DNA from: Dromaius novaehollandiae
Taxonomy: Eukaryota > Chordata > Aves > Casuariiformes > Dromaiidae
NCBI RefSeq assembly: GCF_036370855.1
Contig: NC_088103.1
Coordinates: forward strand, 10,479,404-10,543,403
Reading direction: 5' to 3'
Length of the DNA: 64,000 bases
In this document: positions 54,461 to 64,000 of the stretch, one piece after another
How the letters are laid out: the number at the start of each line of letters is the position of its first letter
Position numbering within the stretch: the stretch's first letter is position 1
Translations under genes and position numbers: made by a program
Notes under the pieces: generated by a model
Database searches by the model: none
What the model was told of the DNA's origin: nothing
What the model saw: the letters and a program-made list of their open reading frames with translations, nothing else

Positions 54461-56141
54461 TTTAATTACTCCCGTGTTTAAACCTGGGGGGGGTTACTGC
54501 GTGTACCTTTATGTAGTGCCTGAGAGAAACGCGGCCGTAACAGGTTTAAATAAATGGTGCGAGTTCCCTCAGCAATCAAAATAGTCATAACCTGAACACA
54601 TCATTTTGCCTTGATTTAGTTAAGCTGACAGAAAACTGTTTGGACCCACTTACTTCTGCTTAAGTCAAGCTCATTCTGTATTTATCTTAGATGGAATAGT
54701 AGTAATACGTTTGAGTTAAACCGAAACACTCGTTTTCATGTTGGAAAAAAGGAATCCATCAAGAGCTTTGCATCAAATTGTCTAACTTAGAAAGCATCTA
54801 TCAGTAAAAATCGCATTTCTTTTTTCTTGGCAGACAGGTTGTCATTTATTCACGGCTCTGCACAGCGATCAGAGCCTGAAGGACTGATGTCCCAGTGTGT
54901 GGACCAAGACACAGAGAATATTTTATTTCCAGGTCCGTCTTTCAGGTAGAGAGAAAAAGTGATACACCCAAAAGCCCAATATTTTGGATTGTCAGTCTGT
55001 AGTTTGGCCGTCAGATGGCAATATTAGGTGGTGCTCAGCGCTTGCTTGCCTGCTCAGCAGCCATCGGTTTCAATTCTGCAACTTGCACAGTAAGTCTGAG
55101 CTAGAAAAGCACCTAAAAGTAAGCTCATTTGCAAGCACATGATTACATCTATTGACTTAGTTATTTGTTTGGTTTTGGTTTTGGTTTGGGTGGGTTTTTT
55201 TTCAGGTTTTAGAGAGCGGATGTAACTGGAGGCAGCCAGAAACGCTCGGTAGTGCCCATCCTGTGGACTTTTACAGAGCTGTATTTTTGTTGGTGCTGCC
55301 AAATGCAGCATTCATCCCTCCAAATACAACACTTATGCATTTCCACTAGGAAAACTGATTTGAAAATCAGTTGGAAGAGCTTCCCGATGGAAATCAGCAG
55401 GCTTTTGCGATGCTCTTGTGTCAGACCGCAACCCTTTACACAGGCGCTGTCATTTAAGCACTGTACATCTCAAGGGGCTCACCACACACAGCTTCAAGAC
55501 CTCAGTCTAATGCTTAAGAAAAAAATGGTTTAATTTATATTTTAATAGGATTACAGCCGAGTCAATACAGACATCACGGGAAAATCCATTCAGCAATTTG
55601 AAAGGTAGGTGCACTTGCTCGTTGGCCACTTCTACTGTTAAAAGTCACAAGGAGAGAATGGAGAAGGGGATTATGGGTTTTGCCTTACGTTATAACTTTT
55701 ATTAAGGTAACACAACCAAAATAGTGTACAAGCTACACCGAGGCAGACCAGCCATAACAACAAGACCCACTCTTACATTCATAACAGGAAATAACATCTA
55801 TAGTGCCAGAACAGTTCACAACATTTTGTGCTTTTTAAGGAAATAATCTAAGGAAAGTCAGATGAAAGGCAACTCTTTCAGTTGATTTTACATAATTAAT
55901 TGAATTGTGTTAATGTGCAGCTGATTCCCATTAAATAAAGATTTTTAATTTATTACCATTGGGTGATTTTTTTTTTTTTTTGTCAGCCATAATATTTATA
56001 CATACAAGATTATGACAGATCCTTTAAAATCCTATTTTCCCCTGATTTGGATGGCTACTGTACACTTCAAAAGCTAAGAGTAAGTTCAGATTGAATACAG
56101 ATTTTTTAGTGAATAAAAGCAATAGAGATTGTAAGGCAGTT
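54461..56141. other. SRGN - VPS26A intergenic region
   Basis: AT-rich DNA between the VPS26A promoter and the SRGN 3' end. A further AATAAA on the minus strand at 55698-55703 could serve a longer SRGN 3' UTR. A GT-rich TTTTGG stretch lies near 55165-55200. No gene recognised. Confidence 0.6.
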
Positions 56142-56147
56142 TTTATT
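56142..56147 (-). terminator. Candidate SRGN polyadenylation signal
   Basis: AATAAA on the minus strand, about 120 bases after the SRGN stop. It is the nearest candidate; a more distal signal at 55698 is possible. Confidence 0.4.
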
Positions 56148-56269
56148 GATTTAGAACTCGTATAAAACTGTTTTGTCCTGAGAGTAATCACATTCGGTCA
56201 TACACCAGAGAAGACGTGCCAAAGACAAGAAAGGTCACAATCTTTATGATGAGGGCCAGGTTTCCTCCC

Positions 56270-56483
56270 CTACAGAATTAAAGCCTCCTCTGTGAGCTGC
56301 CGCTTCAGCTTGCTCTTTTGCCGGCCTGCCAAGAAGTCAGGGAACTTCATGTTGGCGTAATCAGTGCCGAAGTCAGCCCCTGACCCAGACTCCTGCTCCG
56401 CTTCAGCCACGTCCTCAGACCCAGAGCCAGACTCCTCTTCCGAAAGCGGAAACATACGGACGAGCTCCTGGTAGTCCTTCATC
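56270..56483 (-). CDS. SRGN: SRGN coding exon 3 (Ser-Gly region and stop)
   Basis: 214 nt with the stop TAG at 56270-56272: MKDYQELVRMFPLSEEESGS, then an acidic stretch with ESGSG, DYANMKFPDFLAGRQKSKLK and EEALIL. Acceptor TTTCAG|GATGAA. Confidence 0.93.
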
Positions 56484-59259
56484 CTGAAACATGGAGCAGC
56501 AACATTTACGCCAAAGTTTAGCATGGGGCAGCACCGCTCTCGCCCCTGGCTGACAGCTGGTGCTGCCACAAAACCCCCAGGAACAGCATGTTTACAAAGA
56601 AAAAAAGCGGCAGCATCAGAGCTGTGAGCGCTGGAGGCTTGGGGGGGGGAGATTTCGATGGGAAGGGAGCCTTGGGACTAACCAGCCTTTAAAAGGGTCA
56701 GAGCCAAGTGACTTAACAGCGGGCAGAAAAAATATTTAACACATCATGAGCATTTGCTGCTGCTGGTTAACTACTCTCACTGGATAGCTGTAAGGGAAAC
56801 CTCGAGATCGTGCATTGCCACAGAACTTGAAACAGCAGCATCCAAGCCACAAACTTAACGGCATGTGGACTTCCCTCCACCGCAGAGAAGATGAAACAGC
56901 ATTTCCCCTTTCCACCTGCCTGCGGAGAAGAGCCCAACTCCTCCTCCTGAAGTGGGGCCTGAGCTGTAACACGTGACCGTGACCCTTAGTAATGCCACTG
57001 TCACAGTCCTATTTATACATTATTTCTTAAAATTAATACACTGAAGCCTCTCAAAAGGTATTTTAGCTCCATCTCACTAGTGGCAAACTTTTCACTGCAT
57101 GAGTCAACTCTAAAGCTATCATCACTGCTGTCACCCCAGGTTTCAGAGGTGAGAGCTCGAGGATGCATCCGCTCAACTGGACAAACGCCCACCTTATTCA
57201 ATATCTTCTAAAAGGAGTCGAAAAGCGTAAGACTAGGCCAAGCATATATTGACACTTCCCCGAGATACCCTACCAGTCTGATAATTCAGGCCGCAAAGAT
57301 TTTCTCGCCCAGAGGCGATGCCTGTGTATCAGTGGTCTTTGGCAGATCTTTCTTCCATTAGCTTTGAACTCATGAAAACTCGTGACGCTGACAAACGCCC
57401 TAGCTGAGTCGCCAAGCGGCAGGATTTATTCCTCAAACTTCACCTTGCCTCACACATACGTCCTGCCTGACTACTTGAGATGGGAACACCGAAAATTTTT
57501 TGGTGCCAGCATGCATCGCGAAGGTAAAGTGCAGGAACTTACAGAGAGGGATCAGCCATGGGAGGCAGGATGCGGTTGGCTCCACCTTCAGGCATATAAA
57601 ACCAGGGCCCCTTCTCCTCGATGCAGTTGGTGGACCAGGAGTCTGGCCTGCACCTCACCCGCTTGTATCTTGCCTTCTGCAGCGGTGCGCCTGCACAAAG
57701 CAGCGAGACGTTATTCACGTGGACCTGAGCCGGCGCTGTGACCTGCTCACTTGGGGAGCGCCCGTTAAACTTTACAGCAGCAAAGTAATTTGCATGACCG
57801 AAATTGCTCATCTGCGGAAAAGTGAATGAATCCCTGGCCCCCTCCAGACCCATACACTCAACGGGATGAGTTTCGGCCAAGGAACCCAAAACTGAAGGTG
57901 CCCAAAGGTTAACCAACAAGTGGATTTGGGAATCGAGCAAGCGTGCTGTCAGGGAGCTTCTGAAGCAAGTCTGGGGAAAATAGGTGATTCAGACATTTAC
58001 CAGACGCTTCTTTAGAATTAAGTAAACTGACAGTTTTGTTTCTGGTCCCCCCCCCACCCCGGATGCCTCATCAGGACTGTTGCTGAGAAGGAAGCTTTCA
58101 GAAAGTATCGAAAGGAGAAAATAATGATCACAAAATAAGGATAAAAACCAACAGTATTTCATCCTTCCATTTGGTCTCGCTTAATCAATGTGTTCTGAAG
58201 CCTCCTGGCACATTCTCCTCCTTTTGGCACTTTATCTAATTTTTCTCAGTTCCTTGGGAATATCTTTCTGTAATTACAGTTCTCTCTTGCCCTATATATT
58301 ACCATTATGTACAAGATGACTTTCAACCACCTCCTACTCCCTTCTGTAAGAGAAAGAATATCTCACAGGCATCATTTCATGCTCCTTTTATCACATATTC
58401 CGCTCCTCATATTTATTTTCCTCTGTTAGCATATTAGTAAGAGGATTATTTTTCCCATAAAAGTGGCAAAAAATTAACCAGTGCAGCAGAATAATTTGCA
58501 AATAAATGACATGCAAAAAGCAGGCCATCATCTCTCAAAGGTAAGCCTCAGAGCAGAAACAGTGGTAGACACCTGTCACCATTACAGCCTTGTTTGGGGA
58601 AAAATTATACTATACGTGCTTGAAAAGTAGTTATCTCTTGCAAGAAACAAATCCACAGAGTGCATGTCATCATGAATCAACATTTCCTTTTGGTTGGTTT
58701 AGTGCTGCGTGTCGCAATTTTTTTGCTGTACAGAATCGAACGTCTAATTTCCTCATTAATTTCCTTTTCCTCTCTCAAAAAATAAAAGTAGAATTATAAC
58801 ATGGGAGCTGTTACATACTTTCTCCATAACTACATTAATGAATAATAGTTACATAAACGAGATGCTATGAAACAGCTAGTTAAAAAATAGATTTTGAACT
58901 AATTTCAGTAACTTTTTTTATGAAGCCTTTTACCCAAAGAGGCTGGGTGAGGGACACAGAAATAGTCCACTTGCAAAAGACATCTTTTCTTATAATCCCC
59001 CCTCACAAAATGTTAGCAAAACAGTTTTTGTGTTAGAAGCAGATGTTGTTACTGCTACAAGAAATTCAATCTCAAGTATTTTTCCTGAAATTCAGAGGTT
59101 GCTCACTTGGCCTACACCACATAGCTCAGAAAGAGGATTACAGAGAGAACAACCGCTCCCAGTTTTACCTTGCGCCGTGTATCCCACAAAGAGGATTATA
59201 CAGAGAGCCACGAAAGTCCTCCCATTGCACCCGATCAGGAGCTGCATCTTGGCCCGCAT
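56270..59259 (-). CDS. SRGN: SRGN, serglycin core protein
   Basis: Core protein of the haematopoietic/endothelial secretory-granule proteoglycan. Glycosaminoglycan chains on its Ser-Gly region let it store basic proteases and other cargo. Three exons join in one open frame of 150 codons (human 158). Seen: a signal peptide with hydrophobic core TFVALCIILFVGYTAQG and likely cleavage after residue 30-31, a Cys pair C44-x8-C53 in VRCRPDSWSTNC then IEEKGP, MFPLSEEESGSGSED, a second ESGSG cluster (111-115), and a C-terminus ending TEEALIL. Only four Ser-Gly dipeptides are present, against the long continuous repeat in mammals. The first in-frame ATG at 59259 is used; ATG 59247 would shorten it by four residues. 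Identity rests on exon structure, the Cys motif, EEKGP, FPLSE and location beside VPS26A. Confidence 0.92.
57543..57690 (-). CDS. SRGN: SRGN coding exon 2
   Basis: 148 nt: GAPLQKARYKRVRCRPDSWS, TNCIEEKGPWFYMPEGGANR, ILPPMADPS. Holds the conserved cysteine pair. Acceptor GCAG|GCGCAC, donor CTCTCT|GTAAGT. Confidence 0.93.
59169..59259 (-). CDS. SRGN: SRGN coding exon 1 (signal peptide)
   Basis: 91 nt: MRAKMQLLIGCNGRTFVALC then IILFVGYTAQ. Donor GCAAG|GTAAAA. The frame stays open 45 codons further upstream; that extension has no signal-peptide logic and is taken as 5' UTR. Confidence 0.88.
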
Positions 59260-61032
59260 CGCCAGCTTTCGCCGCTGCTTCGCGCACGGGAACTGCAGCG
59301 AGGCCAGCAGCTCGGCGCCTAGAAAAGGTTTCCAAAACCTCAGACCCAGCCCATAACCTGCGTCACGGCTTCCTGCTTGACTCAAGCGAGGCATCTACAG
59401 AAAATCCCCGGCGCCTTCATCTCAAATTTTACCCGAGGAAGAAGGTGGCCCTCAGCCAGAGCGGGCAGGCTGGGGAGGGGGACGCCCAGGGTCTGAGCCT
59501 GCCCGCTCCCCCCAGCTCGCACGAGCCGGCCCCAAAGCGGAGGGCTCCCGCATGGTCGCCGTTTCCTCCAGAGAGAAGCAGCTTCGGTCAACGTCCCACC
59601 TCCCAGCCAACCGCGCCAGCGCTGGGGAGGTTTGAAGCCAGCTGTCTGCAGCAGGAACCCGGCAGTGGCACCCAATGGGAAATAATCTTTCCTCACAGAC
59701 ATAAGTTAGTTCAGAACGCCAATTGCTTTTCCTTCTTTTCTTCTTTTTTTTTTTTTATTTGAAGGTGGGAACTTAGATACTCAGAGCAGAAATGAAAAGA
59801 AGTATTAATTCAGAGTGGAAGTTGGTATCACTCACACCAGTAAAGGGAAAGTGCGAAAAACAGCGGCAAGAGAGGAGTTCTTCCTCTACGCAGCCAGGTA
59901 GCCAGCCCTGCCATGTGGGTTTTGGCCTTTCCGTTTGGCCAGCTGATGTCTGGGGCACTTGGACCCCTCTCGGGGCTGCAGGTCAGGCCCCGGCATTTAT
60001 CTGACGGGGCGGCACTGAGGGTCAGTGCATTGACAGGGGCCATAGCTAGAGCAGGAGGTCTAAAACATCGGAGGGTGCAGGCAATACTAACCTTTCGGGC
60101 AATACCCACCTTTCCTCTGCATGACGCTGAACACGAAGCCCTGGGAGATGCAGATTGCTGCAGGCGCCTGAGAACTGACACAACTCAGTGCAGTGCCATA
60201 GCACATTTTGACCCAGTGGTTCTGCCAGCCATTGAATTCGTTTTCCTGGTTGAATTGCAGTTTTCCTAAACAGTGCCAGATCTAGAAACAATGTGTGATT
60301 TTATCGACGTACAAAACTGGCATTGCAGTTAAGCCCCTCAAAGCCGTTATGTAGATATATTTAAGCTAGTTTATACCTTTTGCTTCCCTCTTAGTTTAGC
60401 TTAAACCAGCCAGGCTTGAGTTTATTTAAGAATAAATTACACACAACAAAGTTATCTAAATTTTTTTTTTAGTCATATCGTTAGTTGCTGAATTAATCGG
60501 GACAACGATGTGTGGGCCTAACGTACCACCAGCACCCCAGATGAGGCTGTGGCTGATACTGTGGGTTTGCTCATCTATTTCTATGCTCTGGAAAGTCCAC
60601 CAAGACTCCAGACTGTGATTCGAGGCTGAGCGGTGACTTTCCAGGGTCACCTACGTGCCGCGACCACCCTGCCAGCAACATAAAAAAAACCTTTGCGGGA
60701 GCTGCCGCTCATGGGGCTGTGCTTTACTATCAGGTCCAGGAGTCACTCTTCAGCGTTCAGTGCAATTTGTTATGAACCTCAGGATATGTTTCTCCAGAGC
60801 AGGAAAAATAATGGACTCAAACCAATTGTGCTACAGGATGTAGTAATTCTCCCACAAACCAGAGACTCAATATTTTGGGGAAGAGCCCCCTCTTACTGCC
60901 TGCTACGGGGCTACACCGCACCTTTCCCCCTCTCCCTCCACTCAGCTATTGCCAGGCACTTTTAAAGGCAGTTTGCCTGTTGCTTTTCAGTAAAATCATG
61001 CTATGAGGGGAGAAGTCCTTCCCCGCTCTGAT

Positions 61033-61089
61033 GCCCAGAGGAGGGATTTCTGGTGCCCGCCCATCGCCCAGAGGAGGGATTTCTGGTGC
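61033..61089. repeat. Direct repeat, 24-base identical copies 33 bases apart
   Basis: Copies at 61033-61056 and 61066-61089 (core AGAGGAGGGATTTCTGG) are identical; nine bases separate them. It looks like a recent local tandem duplication of a 33-base unit. Confidence 0.85.
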
Positions 61090-61426
61090 TCGCAGGAACC
61101 GGCTCCCCATCTGGGGCTGGCTCACAAGAGCGTAGAAAAGACGATTCGCACCTCAGCAGCTGACCACATTCAGCAGTTACTCTTACCAGCCCATTTTCTA
61201 CTTCCTATTTTTAGTGTGACTTTTTTTTTTTCCTCTCTCTAAGTGGTGCTCAACATCAATAGGAAACCAAGCAAATGTGTGCTAAGAGTTTATCAGCCTC
61301 AGCTCATGTCAGGTCACAGAAATTGCTCCTGCAGCAACACCACTGATTTTCCACTGGTCACGGGCAAGCAGTGTGGGATGGAGCAGAGCACAGAGCACTG
61401 GTGTTTCCAGCATGAGCAAATAACCA

Positions 61427-61452
61427 CATACATACATACACACACACACACC
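61427..61452. repeat. CATA/CA microsatellite
   Basis: CATA repeats grading into a CA run, about 26 bases. Confidence 0.85.
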
Positions 61453-64000
61453 CCTCAACCTGTTCCTGAATTTTGCAGTAGTTCATTGCTTTTTCCACCT
61501 TGACACTGAAAATCCTGGGGCACCAACAGCAGAGCCCTTGTGTGGTGCGGTAAGAGCAATTCCCACTGTGCAAATAATTCCCAAAATGCAAATAATTACT
61601 ACTAAACACCAACGTCTTCTCCCTCACCCCTTGCTGGCAGCAGGGTTGGGGGCTCAATGAAGGGCAGGGAGAGCAGGCAGAGCTTTCCTGAGGCAGGCGG
61701 CAGGCGCAGCAACGGGTATCTGGAGGGGGATCTCAGCACCGCGTTATCTGCTAGGTACCATCAGGCAGTGGGAACTTGTAGCACCAGCAGTTTTGCCTAC
61801 CAGCAAAAAAAATAACAGTTCTGTTATCTTCTTCTATGTCAGTGGAGCACCCCAGGAAATGAGATTGTCTGTTTTACAATTAGCAACCCATCGGACGACC
61901 AAAGCACATTTTCCACTCTTCCACCCTGTGGAGCACCTCGTTTATACCTGCGTAAAGTAGGTCAGAAACCGGGTTTGGGCACTGATTTTTCAGTTCAGGT
62001 TGCCACACTCCTGGGGCTTTTCACAGCCACTTTAAAGCAAGAGCATTTTCATCACCAAAATAACAGAGGTTTGCCCCAAAGCATCCGCCAGGGAGGCTCA
62101 GCAGGGCTAGTGCTGTCCCAGGGCCCCGCTGGAGAGATTGGCCGCAGGAGCTTGGCTGCTGGCTGGGCTGGTTTGGCTGTAAGCTGATTTGGGGTGGATA
62201 ATTCCTAACAGTAAAACCTTCCCATTTTGTGGACCATCATGGTATTCCCTAGGAATACTGGGCAATTATAGACCTCTCGGCAAGTCACTCAGTACATAAA
62301 ATGCAAATAATTACAGAAACAGTTTTTTAAGTGATCTTGAGAAAGAAAGCATGAATTACAGAAAGTTAACGAACTTTCCATTTTTCAGTGGAAAACAGCT
62401 TGTCTGCTAATACTGTACAAGAACTGTAACCTTGAAATGTGTCATTGTATGATTGTCAGAGCTTAAGAGAGAGTTTTTTTTTTAAGTCAAGTATTTTAAA
62501 CCCACTGCAGAGGGAATCACTGCACCTGGATCGGCTACCTGGAGATCTGGTACCTCTCAGAAACTGTGGAGAAGATTCATAGGATAATATTCCTCTTATG
62601 TGTTTCCTGTATATATATTGGAAGATTAAATCCCACAATGTAATAGACCCACAAAAGGAAAAAAATAGCTCCAGAGCAGATATTTGAGAACCCAGCTCAT
62701 CGCAGGCACTCTTACTTCAGCGTCAAAGAGAGGATGTCCACTATTGCACCAACACCATAAAAATGCCCCCATCTCTGCGCACATCCTGGCTGTTCTTTTG
62801 CGTTAATGTCACATTTCCCACCAATTGCTCTCACCCCTTAAGTGCTTCCTATGAGCCCTGTACTGAAGCACTGCCATTATTTTCAGATCACATGTAAAAC
62901 AGATTAAGAGCTTTGCATTTTTCTACGGCATTAATTTTGGAGGAAGGAGGGAGAGAAAGAGTTGCTTTAACACCGTGTGCCTGACCCCTCACGCAGCTGC
63001 TCGGGACTCTGCTACATGTCTGAAAAATCCAGAAATAACCACTAAGCAGAGGAAAAATAAAATTCAAATACAAAAAGATAAATAGCTCCTCAGTCACAAC
63101 TCCCAGGGCTATTCGTCTCCCAGGTCACTTCGGAGCAACGAGTGATTTGGTGACTGATTGGGGATCGCACCGCGAGAGTGCCCGGCGTGGGGACATCTAT
63201 TCTGCCATTGACTTGGGGGGAATTTAAGGCAAAAAACTCCCAGCGGGCATATTTCAGCCAATCCCGAGGGATATACTGAGGATGCCTCTGATACCAGAGA
63301 ACTCTTGGGTGGATACAAAACTCTGTCCCGCTCCAGCCCAAAAAGGCACCGGGCTTTTCCCCAGCTGCCAGGGGGATCACAGGGTTTATCCAGCTGCTCG
63401 CCGCTGTTTTAGCGGCCCTGACAGCGACTCACCTCCATGTAGCCGTGCATTTGGCCACGGGGCACACGCAGCTCCCGGGCTGGGTACCCTAATCAGGGCA
63501 GACACATATCGGCCCGGGCAGGAGCCCTGGGCGATCGCGATAAAGGAGCTTCTCATTCACAACTGCTGGGAAATCAGATAAACGCAAAGTGCCGCTGCGT
63601 CGCTCTGCAGTGCCCTGGCCGGCGGGGGGTCGCGCCTCACCTTGAAGGCAGGACTCCTCCCGGCCAAAAATCATCTTTTAAGACAGAGCTGCAAAAAGAG
63701 GGCAAAGGGTGGCAACGAATGAGGGGGGGGGGAAGGCAACGCAGTGAGCAAAAGGGAAAGGGAGGCAGTGTCTGAGTAACAGTTGGGTTGAGCACAAAGA
63801 TCGACAAGCAAAACACTGAGGTGATTTATGCCGGCAGCGGCTCTCAGCACTGCAGATTCGGGTCATGCGAGGGGCTTTCTAAGCCTAGCCCTGGAAAAAG
63901 GCAAATTCACAGCTGTGGATGTGCCTGAGATGAGACTCTGGCCTCTGCCTTCGCCAGCAACGGGCACGTGGCCTCCCTCCGCCTCTCGTGCCAGGGCTGC

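Larger units (their letters stand above)
59260..64000. other. SRGN 5' flank and upstream intergenic DNA
   Basis: Holds the SRGN 5' UTR and promoter near its left end. No exon of the expected next gene (KIFBP in human synteny) was recognised on either strand. Contents seen: a CA-rich microsatellite, a 24-base direct repeat pair and scattered homopolymers. Short ORFs here (for example 63090-63380 on the minus strand) match no family I know. Confidence 0.6.

Noticed and set aside
59260-59394. 45-codon N-terminal extension of serglycin from an upstream in-frame ATG
   Set aside because: It would bury the signal peptide inside the protein, which does not fit a secreted proteoglycan.
63090-63380. 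96-codon minus-strand ORF as a possible exon of the next gene (KIFBP expected by synteny)
   Set aside because: The sequence is not recognisable as KIFBP and I could not place supporting splice sites.

Overview
The window is ordinary nuclear DNA of a land vertebrate, most likely a bird. The evidence is spliced genes with GT-AG introns, compact introns, two CpG-island promoters, and proteins close to their human counterparts. The bird call is inferred from compactness and divergence; a non-avian reptile is not excluded. No prokaryotic, viral, CRISPR or clear transposon content was seen.

Four protein-coding genes all lie on the minus strand, so the transcription order is right to left: SRGN (serglycin, about 59.3-56.3 kb), VPS26A (retromer subunit, 54.2-42.3 kb), SUPV3L1 (mitochondrial RNA/DNA helicase, 39.6-20.5 kb) and HKDC1 (hexokinase domain-containing 1, 15.2 kb to beyond the left edge). 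This is the SRGN-VPS26A-SUPV3L1-HKDC1 order known from human chromosome 10. HK1 would be expected beyond the left edge and KIFBP beyond the right edge; neither is visible here.

All coding exons were placed by reading splice sites and checking phase across each joined reading frame. SUPV3L1 (15 exons, 800 codons), VPS26A (9 exons, 326 codons) and SRGN (3 exons, 150 codons) are complete and open. HKDC1 has exons 1-16 (791 complete codons). The exons for roughly the last 126 residues, by comparison with the 917-residue human protein, fall outside the window.

The genes are neighbours by ancient synteny and do not form a pathway. HKDC1 phosphorylates glucose and has a mitochondrial-binding N-terminus. 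SUPV3L1 unwinds RNA for mitochondrial degradation. VPS26A works in endosome-to-Golgi and endosome-to-membrane recycling. SRGN is a secretory-granule proteoglycan core. CpG-rich promoters lie at SUPV3L1 (39.3-39.85 kb) and VPS26A (53.6-54.45 kb). The flanks at 15.2-20.5, 39.7-42.3, 54.5-56.3 and 59.3-64 kb hold no gene I can recognise.

I did not find a novel biological system. The points worth a second look are two GC-AG introns placed by reading frame, a VPS26A first coding exon consisting only of the ATG, a poly-U tract right after a weak VPS26A 5' splice site, paired E-boxes in the VPS26A promoter, a serglycin core with a reduced Ser-Gly region, exon-size mirroring between the two hexokinase halves, and a long unexplained ORF in HKDC1 intron 2.
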